A stretch of 61,794 nucleotides of DNA from Salinicola socius (GTDB lineage Bacteria; Pseudomonadota; Gammaproteobacteria; Pseudomonadales; Halomonadaceae). The stretch lies in NCBI RefSeq assembly GCF_001937195.1, contig NZ_MSDO01000024.1:1-61794 (forward strand). The letters run 5' to 3'. The notes under the pieces are model-generated. The model searched no databases and had not been told where the DNA came from. It was given only the letters and a program-made list of their open reading frames with translations. The translations under genes were made by a program, and so were the position numbers. This document shows positions 1 through 9,229 of the stretch, piece by piece (the stretch's first letter is position 1; every line of letters starts with the position of its first letter).

Positions 1-2
1 TG

Positions 3-53
3 TCGTTTCCGTCGGTTCGTCGTTTCCGTCGGTTCGTCGTTTCCGTCGGTTCG
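3..53. repeat. 17-bp tandem repeat, three copies
   Basis: Three identical consecutive 17-bp copies (unit TCGTTTCCGTCGGTTCG) lie at 3-19, 20-36 and 37-53, followed by a partial unit. The array is just beyond the stop codon of the minus-strand lipoprotein gene and may continue left of the window. It is a minisatellite-like tract with no spacers. Confidence 0.9.
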
Positions 54-84
54 TCGTCTTCGCTGAAGCGCGTTTCCAGGGCAG

Positions 85-678
85 TCAGCGCGCCAGCAGA
101 TTGGCCAGCTGCTGATCGCGGAACGTGCGATCCAGCGCGTTGCTCAGCAGTTCACTGACCATGCGGTTGTTGGTGTCCCAGTCCGGCTTGAGCGCGTAGC
201 TCTGCGAACGCTTGGCGGTATAGCGCCCGGTGTAGGTATCGCCACCGTTGGCGGCCTCGGCCTGAATGATCGCTTGCAGCTGCGAGGCACCCAGCAACGG
301 CTGCTCGGCAGTGCCACGCATGTAATCCAGCTCGGCCAGGGTCAGGGTCAGCGAGGGCCCGTTGCCGCTCTGGCTGGTCGGGTTGAATCCCATGCTGCGA
401 AGGGCATTCTCCGCCTGCGCGCGAATCTTGGGGATCACGTCATTCGCCTCGACGGTAATCGTCGAGGTTGCCGATGCCGTGCCGGATCGCGTGCCGATGA
501 CGCTACTCTTGCGACCGTCGACGATCTCCAGCGATACGGACTGACCGTTGCCGGCATGCGGAAAGCCGCCGCTGACCTTGGGGCTAACGGACAGAATCTG
601 CGGGCTCTGAGCGCAGGCCGTCAGCAGACCGAGCAACAGCAATGTGGCCGTACACTTGAGTGCAAACCATTGACGCAT
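85..678 (-). CDS. YajG-like lipoprotein
   Basis: A 197-residue secreted lipoprotein. The N-terminus has a basic start, a leucine-rich core and a lipobox ending LLTAC, with the predicted lipidated cysteine at residue 22. The rest resembles the YajG family (SVSLEIVDGRKSSVIGTRSG), small envelope lipoproteins of unknown biochemical role. ATG was chosen because it directly precedes the signal sequence. It is downstream of the cys operon on the same strand, but the 112-bp gap argues for separate expression. The family assignment rests on sequence resemblance only; the lipoprotein call is firmer. Confidence 0.75.
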   Translation of the reverse strand: MRQWFALKCTATLLLLGLLTACAQSPQILSVSPKVSGGFPHAGNGQSVSLEIVDGRKSSVIGTRSGTASATSTITVEANDVIPKIRAQAENALRSMGFNPTSQSGNGPSLTLTLAELDYMRGTAEQPLLGASQLQAIIQAEAANGGDTYTGRYTAKRSQSYALKPDWDTNNRMVSELLSNALDRTFRDQQLANLLAR

Positions 679-790
679 AACAGTGAACCTCTCGAATCGT
701 GGGAGCGTACGGGTCCATTATAGACACTGCCCGGTCGTTTCCGGAATGCGGATGAAGCTTTGGCCAGAGCGCCAGAGCGCCAGACCGTCA

Positions 791-1936
791 TCAGGAAATC
801 GACAGCGGCGCCAGCGTCTGCGGGCGCGGCGTATCGAAGCGGTGCAGGCGGCTGGGTTGCGCGTAGAGCCGCTTGCCGCGGGTGATCGCCAGACGCTCGA
901 AGTCCGCATGACTGATCGTTGCCAGCCACGGTTCGCCGAGCCAATCGGCCTCCAGTTCGATACGGACCTCGGCGCCCACCGGCACCACCGCGGTAACGCT
1001 GACCGGGAGATGGGCACGGGGCCCTGGCTGGTCGTCCAGGCGAATCTCGTGGGGGCGCAGCAGCAGTTCCCGGCGACCATCTTCGACGCCGGGCACCGCC
1101 ACGCGTGCATTGCCGCAGGTCAGTACTTCGTCTTCGATATCGCCCTCGAGCCGGTTGACGTCGCCCAGGAACTCGAACACGAAGCGGTTGGCGGGCTGGC
1201 GATAGAGCGTATCCGGCGTCGCGATCTGCTCTACCCGACCATTGCTCATCACCACCACGCGATCCGACAGTTCCAGCGCCTCTTCCTGATCGTGAGTCAC
1301 GAACAGGCTGGTGAAATGAAGCTCCTCATGGAGATGGCGCAGCCAGCGTCGCAGCTCCTGGCGGACCTTGGCGTCGAGCGCACCGAACGGCTCGTCGAGC
1401 AGCAGCACGTCCGGCTTCAGGGCCAGGGCGCGGGCCAGCGACACGCGCTGCTGTTGACCGCCGGAGAGCTGGGCGGGGAAACGTTCGGCGAAGTCCTGAA
1501 GCCGGACCATCTCGAGCAGCTGCATCACCCGGGTGCGGATCTCCCCGCTCGAGGGCCGCTGCGAACGCGGCATGGCGGTGAGGCCGAAGGCGACGTTGTC
1601 GAACACGCTCATGTGGCGGAACAGCGCATAGTGCTGGAACACGAAACCGATGCGCCGATCGCGCACGTGAACGTGGGTCACCTCGCGCTCGCCGAAGTGG
1701 ATCGTTCCGCCGTCGGCCTGCTCCAGCCCGGCCACGATGCGCAGCAGCGTGGTCTTGCCGGAGCCGGACGGGCCGAGCAGCCCGATCAGCTCGCCATCGT
1801 GGATGTCGAGATCGATGGGCTCGAGGGCGCGGGTGCGGCCGTCGTCCTTATGACCATGGCCCTTGGAACCACGGCCCTTGGAACCACGGCCCTTATTGCC
1901 ATAGGTCTTGTCGATCTGCGAGAGGCGAATACTCAT
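791..1936 (-). CDS. cysA: Sulfate/thiosulfate ABC transporter ATP-binding protein CysA
   Basis: The 381-residue ATPase of the sulfate/thiosulfate importer, working on the inner face of the cytoplasmic membrane with CysT and CysW. Visible motifs are Walker A GPSGSGKT (residues 55-62), the signature LSGGQQQR and Walker [12 protein letters not shown], then a regulatory C-terminal domain. The ATG at 1936 overlaps the cysW stop by 4 bp (ATGA), which fixes the start over an upstream in-frame ATG. Unusually, residues about 14-33 are an inserted Gly/Lys/Arg/Ser-rich stretch (repeats of GRGSK) where family members go directly from the first beta strand to the next. The insertion is encoded by a 15-bp tandem repeat. 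Confidence 0.95.
   Translation of the reverse strand: MSIRLSQIDKTYGNKGRGSKGRGSKGHGHKDDGRTRALEPIDLDIHDGELIGLLGPSGSGKTTLLRIVAGLEQADGGTIHFGEREVTHVHVRDRRIGFVFQHYALFRHMSVFDNVAFGLTAMPRSQRPSSGEIRTRVMQLLEMVRLQDFAERFPAQLSGGQQQRVSLARALALKPDVLLLDEPFGALDAKVRQELRRWLRHLHEELHFTSLFVTHDQEEALELSDRVVVMSNGRVEQIATPDTLYRQPANRFVFEFLGDVNRLEGDIEDEVLTCGNARVAVPGVEDGRRELLLRPHEIRLDDQPGPRAHLPVSVTAVVPVGAEVRIELEADWLGEPWLATISHADFERLAITRGKRLYAQPSRLHRFDTPRPQTLAPLSIS
1844..1903. repeat. 15-bp in-frame tandem repeat inside cysA
   Basis: Four degenerate 15-bp units at 1844-1858, 1859-1873, 1874-1888 and 1889-1903. The middle two are identical (GCCCTTGGAACCACG). The unit length is a multiple of three, so copy changes keep the reading frame. 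The array encodes the GRGSK-type insertion near the CysA N-terminus. Confidence 0.85.
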
Positions 1937-2760
1937 GTCGCGGTCTCCCGGCGCGCGGCGCGCCATTCGAGTGCGGCCTTTGCGGCCAGCGTCAGGAGTG
2001 CCAGTAGCGCGAGCAGCGAGGCGCTGGTGAAGGCACCGACGGTGTTGTAGTCCTGATAGAGCTGTTCGACCTGCAGCGGCAGGGTGTTGGTCTGGCCGCG
2101 GATCGCCCCGGCGACCACCGAGACGGCACCGAACTCGCCGACCGCGCGGGCATTGGTCAGGATCACGCCGTAGAGCAGCGCGTGGCGAATGTTCGGCAGT
2201 GTGACGCGACGGAAGATCGTCCAGCCGGAGGCACCGAGCGTCACCGCGGCTTCCTCTTCACGCGAACCCTGGGCCTGCATCAGCGGAATCAGTTCACGGG
2301 CGACGAACGGGCAGGTGACGAACACCGTCACCAGCACGATCCCCGGCCAGGCGAACATGATCTGGATATCGTGGGCGTCGAGCCAGCCGCCGAGCCAGCC
2401 ATTGCGTCCGTAGAGCAGCAGGTAGACCAGGCCGGCGACGACGGGCGATACGGCAAACGGGATATCGATCAGCGTCTGCAGCAGGCGTCGCCCCGGGAAC
2501 GCGAAGCGAGTCACCAGCCAGGCCAGAAACACCCCGAAGATCAGATTGACCGGCACCGTGATCACCGCGACCAGCAGCGTCAGGCCGATCGCAGCCAGGG
2601 TGTAGGTGTCGCTCAGATTCTGCCAGTAGACATCGATGCCGCTCATCAACGCCTGGGCGAAGATTGCCACCAAGGGCAGCAGCAGTAACAGTGCCGTCAG
2701 CGTCAGGGCGATGCCGATCAACAGGCGGCGGACACTCGGTGCATCACCGATTCGGATCAT
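1933..2760 (-). CDS. cysW: Sulfate ABC transporter permease CysW
   Basis: A 275-residue membrane permease subunit of the CysTWA importer with about six hydrophobic segments. The binding-protein-dependent permease loop is visible as [23 protein letters not shown], where the Glu-Ala-Ala and Gly residues contact the ATPase. The chosen ATG at 2760 gives the usual family length and overlaps the cysT stop by one base. A longer in-frame extension upstream is out-of-frame read-through of cysT. It overlaps cysA by 4 bp, so the subunits are translationally coupled. Confidence 0.95.
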   Translation of the reverse strand: MIRIGDAPSVRRLLIGIALTLTALLLLLPLVAIFAQALMSGIDVYWQNLSDTYTLAAIGLTLLVAVITVPVNLIFGVFLAWLVTRFAFPGRRLLQTLIDIPFAVSPVVAGLVYLLLYGRNGWLGGWLDAHDIQIMFAWPGIVLVTVFVTCPFVARELIPLMQAQGSREEEAAVTLGASGWTIFRRVTLPNIRHALLYGVILTNARAVGEFGAVSVVAGAIRGQTNTLPLQVEQLYQDYNTVGAFTSASLLALLALLTLAAKAALEWRAARRETAT

Positions 2761-3614
2761 CAGCCGCGCCCTCCATGCAGTCGCTTGATGAAACGTCCCT
2801 GCCACAGGTTGATCGCGAGCAGTAGGGCAAGCGAGGTCGCGAGCACGATCGAGGCGACCGCCGAAGCGCCGGCGTAGTCGTACTCCTGCAGCTTGACGAA
2901 GATCATCAGCGAGGTGATTTCGGTCTCGTAGGGTTTGCCGCCGGCGATGAAGATCACCGCGCCGAATTCCCCCAGCGAGCGTACGAAGGCGAGGCCGGTA
3001 CCCGTCACCAGCGCCGGCCACAGGTAGGGCAGAATCACCCGGCGAAACGCTAGGCCATCGCTGGCGCCGAGGGTCATCGCGGCTTCGTCCACTTCGGCAG
3101 GCAGGTCTTCCAGCACCGGCTGCACGGTACGGACCACGAACGGGATGCTGGTAAAGGCCATCGCCAGGGCGATGCCGATCCAGGTGTAGGAGACCGAAAT
3201 GCCCAGCGGCTCCAGCAGCCGGCCGATCCAGCCGTTGCTGGAGTAGAGCGTCGCCAGCGTGATGCCGGCGACCGCCGTGGGCAGGGCGAAGGGCAGATCC
3301 ATCAGCGCATCCACCAGACGCTTGCCGGGGAACTCGTAGCGCACCAGCACCCATGCCATCAGCAGCCCGAAGACCGCATTGAACAGGGCGGCCACCGCGG
3401 CGGCGAGGAGTGTGACCGTGTAGCTGGCCAGCAGGCGGGGATCGGTGATCAGAAACCAGTACTGCGACCAGCTCAACTGCGAAAGCTGCCCGACCAGGCT
3501 GGTCAGGGGCAGCAGCAGCACCAGCGAGACGAACGTCAGCGAGACGCCGAGAGACAGACCGAAACCCGGCAGTACTCGGCGTTCGCGACGTCGCGTGAGA
3601 GCCTGGGCGATCAT
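2760..3614 (-). CDS. cysT: Sulfate ABC transporter permease CysT
   Basis: A 284-residue permease (also called CysU), partner of CysW in the sulfate channel. The N-terminal transmembrane helix [16 protein letters not shown] is clear, as are the conserved [20 protein letters not shown] region and the [20 protein letters not shown] coupling loop. The start overlaps the sbp stop by 4 bp (ATGA). The order sbp-cysT-cysW-cysA is the standard sulfate operon. Confidence 0.95.
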   Translation of the reverse strand: MIAQALTRRRERRVLPGFGLSLGVSLTFVSLVLLLPLTSLVGQLSQLSWSQYWFLITDPRLLASYTVTLLAAAVAALFNAVFGLLMAWVLVRYEFPGKRLVDALMDLPFALPTAVAGITLATLYSSNGWIGRLLEPLGISVSYTWIGIALAMAFTSIPFVVRTVQPVLEDLPAEVDEAAMTLGASDGLAFRRVILPYLWPALVTGTGLAFVRSLGEFGAVIFIAGGKPYETEITSLMIFVKLQEYDYAGASAVASIVLATSLALLLAINLWQGRFIKRLHGGRG

Positions 3615-4639
3615 CGGCGCTGAAGTTGATCCAGTTCTCCGCCGCTGGCGAAGTGCGTTTTCATCGCTTCCGGCCAGCCGCCGAAGACATCTTCGACCCT
3701 CAGCAGTTCGGTCTGCGGGAACTGGTCACTGAATTCGGCGGCAACCTTCTCGTCGTTGACCCGATAGTTGAACCCGGCCAGCAGGCGCTGCGCTTCCTCG
3801 GTATAGAGGTAGTCGAGATAGCCGTTGGCCAGATCCTCGTTGCCGTTACGCTCGGCGTACTCGTCGACCACGGCCACCGGGAACTCGGCCAGAATGCTGA
3901 CCGGCGGTACCACCACCTCGTAGTCGTCCTTGCCGTATTCGTTGCGGATGTTGTTGACCTCGGACTCGAACGTGATCAGCACATCGCCGATCCCGCGCTC
4001 GACGAAGGTCGTCGTCGCCCCGCGGCCGCCGGTGTCGAACACCTCGACGTTGCCGAGGAACGTCTTCATGTACTCCTCGATCTTCGCCTTGTCGCCGTCG
4101 AAGGCCTGATCGGCGTAACCCCAGGCCGCCAGATAGGTATAGCGTCCGTTGCCCGAGGTCTTGGGGTTGGGGAACACCAGCGAGACGTCGTCGCGGGCCA
4201 GATCGTCCCAGTTCTCGATCTGCTTGGGGTTGCCCTTGCGCACCAGGAACGCGGTGGTGGAGTAGTAGGGCGAAGCGTGGTTCGGGTATCGATCCTGCCA
4301 ATCCTCGGCGACCAGGCCGGCGTCGGCGAGCACGTTGACATCGGTGACCTGGTTGAAGGTCACCACGTCGGCACGCAGTCCCTGCATGATCGAGCGTGCC
4401 TGGGTCGAGGAGCCACCATGGGACTGCTGCACGCTGACGGTCTCGTCGTGCTGGGCCTGCCACCAGTCGATGAATTTCGGGTTGACCGCGGCAAACAGCT
4501 CTCGGGCGATATCGTAGGAAGAGTTGAGGAGTTCACGCGGCTCGTCTTGCGCCTGCGCAGGCGACAGAGCACCCAGCGTCAAGGCCAGGCCGACGGTGGA
4601 GGCGGCGAATAGCGAGCGAGGTCTGGAAAACCCGAACAT
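3611..4639 (-). CDS. sbp: Periplasmic sulfate-binding protein
   Basis: A 342-residue solute-binding protein that captures sulfate in the periplasm and delivers it to CysTWA. It has a Sec signal peptide (about residues 1-31, cleavage after AQA) and the family signatures [24 protein letters not shown] and [19 protein letters not shown], whose Ser, Gly and Arg residues bind sulfate. ATG 4639 is preceded by AGGGAAC at good spacing; a longer in-frame start would bury the signal peptide. It is the first gene of the operon. Sbp is preferred over the thiosulfate-type CysP on motif similarity. Confidence 0.93.
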   Translation of the reverse strand: MFGFSRPRSLFAASTVGLALTLGALSPAQAQDEPRELLNSSYDIARELFAAVNPKFIDWWQAQHDETVSVQQSHGGSSTQARSIMQGLRADVVTFNQVTDVNVLADAGLVAEDWQDRYPNHASPYYSTTAFLVRKGNPKQIENWDDLARDDVSLVFPNPKTSGNGRYTYLAAWGYADQAFDGDKAKIEEYMKTFLGNVEVFDTGGRGATTTFVERGIGDVLITFESEVNNIRNEYGKDDYEVVVPPVSILAEFPVAVVDEYAERNGNEDLANGYLDYLYTEEAQRLLAGFNYRVNDEKVAAEFSDQFPQTELLRVEDVFGGWPEAMKTHFASGGELDQLQRR

Positions 4640-4673
4640 GTCAGTTCCCTGCGAATGATTGGCGATGATGGCA

Positions 4674-4702
4674 AGGCTAGGTAAATCTGAATGGAATGAC
4701 AA
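4674..4702 (-). promoter_or_regulatory. Candidate sigma-70 promoter of the sulfate operon
   Basis: On the minus strand a -35-like TTGTCA (4697-4702) and a -10-like TAGCCT (4674-4679) are 17 bp apart, placing initiation about 28 nt before the sbp ATG. The bases just upstream (about 4703-4740) are markedly AT-rich for this genome. This fits an activator site such as CysB, but I cannot assign a specific CysB box. Confidence 0.4.
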
Positions 4703-4780
4703 TTTGTTTTAATAGAACCTTTTATTATATTCGTGCGTAGGAATTCCATAAGCCTCGTCGCTTCGGTAAGCCGCCTCTCA

Positions 4781-6049
4781 TCAAGCGCAGCTTTGCGCCA
4801 CTCGGGATGGCTTGCCGATTCGCTTCAATCCGACCAGACCCAGCAGCGGCCCGGGTAGCAGCCACCAGGCAATCGTCGCCTCCCATGTGGGGAGCGCCGG
4901 CACCAGCAGGGCAATCGAGGCGGCCGAGATGGCGAAGCCGATGGCGTTCTGCAGTGTCAGCGCGCTACCGACCAACGTGGCTGGGCAGGCATTGGCGGAG
5001 AGCGCCGAGAACTGCGGGGAATCGATCACGGCGAGCAGGCTCCACAGGCCCAGAAAACCGACCAGCGTGGCGTAGCCGATGTGAGGCGCCAGCCATGGGT
5101 ACGACAGGCAGCAGAGCGCCGAGCCAGCCAGCCCCGCCGCGGCGACTCGGCGGCTGCCGATGTGCTGACTCATCCAGCCGCCGAACCAGCAGCCAGGGGC
5201 GCCGATCGCGATCAGGGCGAACGATGTCATCGCCAGCGTTCTCGAGGAGATCGTCGGATCTACGGCTATCAGCAGCAGAGGAATGAGCGTCCAGAGGGTG
5301 TAGAGCTCCCACATGTGGCCGAAGTAGGCGCCGGCCGCACGGCGGAAATCGGCGATCCGGAACGCCCCCAGACCGGCCAGGCGCGATGACGTAGTGGCAG
5401 ATGTCCTCGGCCCGCTCGGGGCATCACCCAGTCGCCAGACAGCCATGCCGGCCACCAGCGACAGCAGCGAGGCGATCCAGAGCGTCAGCCGCCAGTCGTC
5501 ACTGTCGCCTGCCCGCCCGCGGCCACTTTGATCCACGAGTTCGCCCCCACTTTGATCCACGAGTCCACCCCCACTTTGATCCACGAGCCCACCTCCACTC
5601 CAGCCGATGCCGGACAGCAGATGGGGCATCGCAGTGCCCAGTACCAACATGCCGACCAGCCATGCCAGGCCCAGCCCGGTGCGACCCGGTGCCCAGCCGA
5701 CCATCAGTTTCATGCCGATGGGGTAGATGCCGGCGAGCGACATCCCGGTCACCACGCGCAGCCCGACTGCCGACCCCAGACCGTTGGCGTAAGGCAGCAA
5801 AGCGTTGGAGAGGGCGCCGATCAGGCATGCCAGCGCGAATAGCCGGCTGGCCCGGGTGCGATCGGCAAGACCGCTGAGACCGAGACTGAGCGTGCCAAGC
5901 AGAAACCCGAACTGCACCGCGCCGGTCAGCCACCCCAGGTCGCCGGGAGAGAGTTGCCACAGCTGTTGAAGATCGTCGATCACCGCGTTGGGCGTGAACC
6001 ACAGCGCGGTACCGAACCATTCGGCGATGGCAATAATGACGATCGGCAT
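4781..6049 (-). CDS. MFS family permease
   Basis: A 422-residue transporter of the major facilitator superfamily with about twelve hydrophobic segments. The family loop appears as LGLSGLADRTRASRLFALACLIGA after helix 2, and GMSLAGIYPIGMKLMVGWAP marks helices 4-5. The ATG at 6049 has AAGGAG 5 nt upstream; a GTG 6 bp earlier would sit on that Shine-Dalgarno. The substrate cannot be read from sequence. Residues about 152-176, in the loop after helix 5/6, are a threefold repeat SGGGLVDQ encoded by a 24-bp tandem array. The gene stands alone, divergent from nothing close by. Confidence 0.85.
   Translation of the reverse strand: MPIVIIAIAEWFGTALWFTPNAVIDDLQQLWQLSPGDLGWLTGAVQFGFLLGTLSLGLSGLADRTRASRLFALACLIGALSNALLPYANGLGSAVGLRVVTGMSLAGIYPIGMKLMVGWAPGRTGLGLAWLVGMLVLGTAMPHLLSGIGWSGGGLVDQSGGGLVDQSGGELVDQSGRGRAGDSDDWRLTLWIASLLSLVAGMAVWRLGDAPSGPRTSATTSSRLAGLGAFRIADFRRAAGAYFGHMWELYTLWTLIPLLLIAVDPTISSRTLAMTSFALIAIGAPGCWFGGWMSQHIGSRRVAAAGLAGSALCCLSYPWLAPHIGYATLVGFLGLWSLLAVIDSPQFSALSANACPATLVGSALTLQNAIGFAISAASIALLVPALPTWEATIAWWLLPGPLLGLVGLKRIGKPSRVAQSCA
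5523..5594. repeat. 24-bp in-frame tandem repeat inside the MFS gene
   Basis: Three 24-bp units at 5523-5546, 5547-5570 and 5571-5594 share CCACTTTGATCCACGAG and differ at a few positions. They encode three copies of an eight-residue SGG(G/E)LVDQ loop. The unit is a multiple of three, so copy-number change would lengthen or shorten the loop without a frameshift. Confidence 0.9.
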
Positions 6050-6111
6050 CGGCACTCCTTTGCGGATGAGACGTTCCCGGCCGCATCAAGCTGATCAGAC
6101 GCCAGCGACCC

Positions 6112-6149
6112 GCAGCCCCTCGAAACCGTTGCAGCCCCTCCAAACCTTG
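6112..6149. repeat. 19-bp direct repeat, two copies
   Basis: Two adjacent 19-bp units (6112-6130 and 6131-6149) begin GCAGCCCCT and end in AAACCGTT or AAACCTTG. They lie in the short gap between the gamma-glutamyltransferase stop and the MFS gene start. Confidence 0.6.
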
Positions 6150-6175
6150 GGTAAGGCGTCGGATCAGAGGCTCAT

Positions 6176-7948
6176 TCAAAGACCCATGGCCGATGACGTC
6201 GAGCGTCGCGGATCGGCACCGCCGGTGAAGGTGCCGTCGTCCCCGATCAGAATGGACTGCGCCGCGCCCATCGCTTGCTGCTGGCTGACGGTGTGTCCCA
6301 TGGCCTCGAGCAGGGCGATGGTATCCGGGCTGATGCCGTCTTCGATACGGATCTCGTCCGGCAGCCACTGGTCGTGAATTCGGGGGGCGCTGACCGCGCT
6401 CTGGATATTCATGCCATGGTCGATCACGTTCATCACGACCTGGAGCGTGGTGGTGATAATGCGTGAACCGCCCGGGCTACCGGTCACCAGGAAGTTCTTG
6501 CCATCCTTCTTGACGATGGTCGGTGTCATCGAGGAGAGCATGCGCTTCTCCGGTTCGATCTTGTTGGCTTCGCCGCCGATCAGACCGTAAGCGTTGGGCG
6601 TACCGGGCTTGGCCGAGAAATCGTCCATTTCGTTGTTGAGCAGAAAGCCGGCGCCGTCGACGACGATACCCGAGCCGTAGCTGAAATTGATGGTGTAGGT
6701 ATTGGAGACGGCCAGACCGCTATCGTCGGCGATCGAGAAATGCGTGGTCTCGTTGGATTCATAAGGCAGCGGCTGACCGGCGGCGATTTCCTTGCTCGGC
6801 GTTGCGCGGTCGAGATCGATCTGCGCTCGCAGTTCGTCGGCGTAAGCCTTCGACGTGATGCCCTTCAGCGGCACATCGACGAAATCGGTATCGCCGAGAT
6901 ACTCGGCCCGGTCGGCATAAGCGCGCTTCATCGCCTCGCTCATCACATGGATCGTCCGCGCCGAATTGAAGCCCATGGCGTGAATGTCGTAACCCTCGAG
7001 GATATTGAGCATCTGCACGATATGCGCGCCGCCGGAAGAGGGCGGGCTCATGGCATAGATGTCGTAGCCGCGATAGGTGCCATGTACCGGCTCGCGAACC
7101 GTCGGCTGGTAATCGGCCAGATCCTTCGCCGTCATCAGGCCACCGTGCTGCCGCATTTCCGCCGTGATCAAGCGCGCCGTCTCGCCTTCGTAGAATTCAC
7201 GGGGGCCATTTTCGGCGATGCGCCTGAGCGTCGCGGCCAGATCGGGCTGGCGGAATCGCTCGCCGGCACGATAGAGCGAACCGTCCGGCTTGTAGAACAC
7301 CTTGCGGGTGGAGTCCCACTGCATGAGCCGCTGCCGGGACTGCTCGAGTCCTTCGGCGAATCGCGGCGGAATGATGAAGCCGTCGTCGGCCAGTTTGATC
7401 GCAGGCGCCAACGATTCGGCCAGACTCAAGGTGCCGTACTGATCGAGAGCCATGGCCAGGCCGGCGACGGTGCCGGGCACGCCGGACGCGTTGTGGGTGT
7501 CGCGCGAAAGCTCGGAGACGGCCTCGCCCTGTTCGTTCTGGAACATGGTTTCGTAGGCCGCGGCGGGTGCCTTTTCGCGATAGTCGATGGCGATGACCTT
7601 GTCGCTTCTTTCGTCCGAAATCAGCATGAAGCCGCCGCCACCGATATTGCCCGAGCGGGGCTGTGTCACCGCCAGCGCGAACCCGGCGGTAACGGCGGCA
7701 TCGACGGCATTGCCACCGCCTTCGAGCACGTCGTGCGCGATCTGCGAAGCCAGGTAATGGCTGGTTGCCACCATGGCATGTTCGCCGACCTGGGGATGAA
7801 AGCGCTCGCCCTCGAGGATCGCCGACTGGGCTAGCGCCGGCGGCGAAAACGCCATCGAGAATGTCGCCGAGACAGCGGTGGTCAGGCAGAAGACGGAGAA
7901 CGCGATGACCCGGCGAGCGGGCAGCGCGGCAGCAATGAAGCGAGGCAT
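6176..7948 (-). CDS. ggt: Gamma-glutamyltransferase
   Basis: A 590-residue periplasmic proenzyme that cleaves gamma-glutamyl bonds of glutathione and transfers the glutamyl group. It has a signal peptide (about 1-41), the large-subunit start GNAVDAAVTAGFALAVTQP and GNIGGGGFM. The autoprocessing site TTHFSIAD has Thr401 as expected nucleophile and small-subunit N-terminus, followed by the substrate loop SSMTPTIV and GSPGGSRIITT. ATG 7948 was chosen because it starts the signal peptide and has GGGGGA upstream; a longer frame adds a non-secretory extension. All key residues are present. It is likely single-gene and faces rpe divergently across 201 bp. Confidence 0.95.
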   Translation of the reverse strand: MPRFIAAALPARRVIAFSVFCLTTAVSATFSMAFSPPALAQSAILEGERFHPQVGEHAMVATSHYLASQIAHDVLEGGGNAVDAAVTAGFALAVTQPRSGNIGGGGFMLISDERSDKVIAIDYREKAPAAAYETMFQNEQGEAVSELSRDTHNASGVPGTVAGLAMALDQYGTLSLAESLAPAIKLADDGFIIPPRFAEGLEQSRQRLMQWDSTRKVFYKPDGSLYRAGERFRQPDLAATLRRIAENGPREFYEGETARLITAEMRQHGGLMTAKDLADYQPTVREPVHGTYRGYDIYAMSPPSSGGAHIVQMLNILEGYDIHAMGFNSARTIHVMSEAMKRAYADRAEYLGDTDFVDVPLKGITSKAYADELRAQIDLDRATPSKEIAAGQPLPYESNETTHFSIADDSGLAVSNTYTINFSYGSGIVVDGAGFLLNNEMDDFSAKPGTPNAYGLIGGEANKIEPEKRMLSSMTPTIVKKDGKNFLVTGSPGGSRIITTTLQVVMNVIDHGMNIQSAVSAPRIHDQWLPDEIRIEDGISPDTIALLEAMGHTVSQQQAMGAAQSILIGDDGTFTGGADPRRSTSSAMGL

Positions 7949-8149
7949 GAAATGTCCCCCAGAAGCATCGTTGTTGTATGTGACCGACGGGATACGCGCG
8001 GTCGAGGCCAGATGCAGTATAGAAAGAGTCGACGCCAACCGCTTCGTCGACTTCGGTGGCGCAGCGGTTTTACGTCCGGATCGGCCAAAGGTGGCGGTGC
8101 GTGCGCTAGAATGAGCGCCAGAAGCCAGCCTGCATAAGGATTTTCGCTC

Positions 8150-8836
8150 ATGCGCGATTTCAAGATTGCCCCCTCGATTCTGTCCGCCAACTTCGCCTGT
8201 CTGGGACAGGAGGTCGAGGACGTGGTGGCATCGGGCGCCGATATCATCCATTTCGACGTCATGGACAACCATTACGTACCCAACCTGACGATGGGGCCGA
8301 TGGTGTGCGAGGCACTGCGAAAGCATGGCATCACCGCGCCTATCGACTGCCATTTGATGGTCAAGCCGGTGGATCGGCTTATCGGGGATTTCATCGATGC
8401 CGGGGCCAGCTACGTGACGTTCCATCCGGAGGCGTCCGAGCATATCGACCGCTCGCTACAGCTCATTCGCAGCCACGGCTGCAAGGCGGGGCTGGTGTTC
8501 AATCCCGCAACGCCGCTTTCCCACCTGGATTACGTTATGGACAAGGTCGACATGATCCTGATCATGAGCGTCAACCCCGGCTTTGGCGGGCAATCCTTCA
8601 TACCTGCGGCGCTCGACAAGCTGCGCGAGGCGCGTCGGCGCATCGACGCCAGCGGCCTGCCGATCCGGCTGGAAGTCGACGGGGGCGTGGGCCCGGACAA
8701 TATCGCCGAGATCGCCCGAGCGGGGGCCGACACGTTCGTTGCCGGCTCGGCGATCTTCAAGGCGCGAAATCTCGATGATCCCAATCGCTACGACGGCGTG
8801 ATCGGCAAGATGCGCTCGGCCCTCGCCGCGAGCTGA
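8150..8836 (+). CDS. rpe: Ribulose-phosphate 3-epimerase
   Basis: A 228-residue TIM-barrel enzyme interconverting ribulose 5-phosphate and xylulose 5-phosphate in the pentose phosphate pathway. Hallmarks are [25 protein letters not shown] with metal-binding His and Asp, [14 protein letters not shown] and LEVDGGV. In Pseudomonas and relatives rpe sits directly beside gph and trpE. Here those genes start about 9 kb downstream. A TAGAAT -10-like hexamer is at 8107-8112. The next gene begins 6 bp after its stop, suggesting co-transcription. Confidence 0.97.
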   Translation: MRDFKIAPSILSANFACLGQEVEDVVASGADIIHFDVMDNHYVPNLTMGPMVCEALRKHGITAPIDCHLMVKPVDRLIGDFIDAGASYVTFHPEASEHIDRSLQLIRSHGCKAGLVFNPATPLSHLDYVMDKVDMILIMSVNPGFGGQSFIPAALDKLREARRRIDASGLPIRLEVDGGVGPDNIAEIARAGADTFVAGSAIFKARNLDDPNRYDGVIGKMRSALAAS

Positions 8837-8842
8837 CAGGGC

Positions 8843-9184
8843 ATGTCGACGACCGCCGAAGCATCGACGCCGCCCGTCGAGCCGCGCCAGTGGTATCTCT
8901 ATCTGGTCGAGATGGCCAATGGCGCGCTCTACACCGGCATCACCACCGATGTCGCCCGACGGTTCGCTCAGCACGCCCGCGGCCGTGGCGCACGGGCGCT
9001 GCGCGGCAAAGGGCCGCTGACTCTGCGCCACGCCCAGGCGGTCGGCAGTCACGGCGACGCGCTCCGGCTCGAGGCCTCGATCAAGCGTCTCTCCGCAGCA
9101 GCAAAGTGGCGCTGGATCGAGCGACATCGGCTGTCATCGTTCTGTCACCAGATTGTCATCGTCCCGGATCCCGCGGCACCGTAG
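8843..9184 (+). CDS. GIY-YIG domain protein (UPF0213 type)
   Basis: A 113-residue protein consisting mainly of one GIY-YIG nuclease-like domain. The motif pair is seen as WYLYLVEMANGALYTGITTDVARRFAQH, followed by ALRLEASIKRLS, whose Glu is the expected metal ligand. It belongs to the small stand-alone YhbQ/UPF0213 group, whose role is poorly known (a DNA repair or processing role is suspected for relatives). It begins 6 bp after rpe. Confidence 0.85.
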   Translation: MSTTAEASTPPVEPRQWYLYLVEMANGALYTGITTDVARRFAQHARGRGARALRGKGPLTLRHAQAVGSHGDALRLEASIKRLSAAAKWRWIERHRLSSFCHQIVIVPDPAAP

Positions 9185-9229
9185 AATTCCAGTCACCGTC
9201 CGACGACGTCGACCTGGAACGCTTCGATC

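Noticed and set aside
683-2050. Long plus-strand open frame opposite cysA (455 codons)
   Set aside because: Antisense shadow of a clear ABC ATPase gene; product is rich in His, Gln, Arg with no family motifs.
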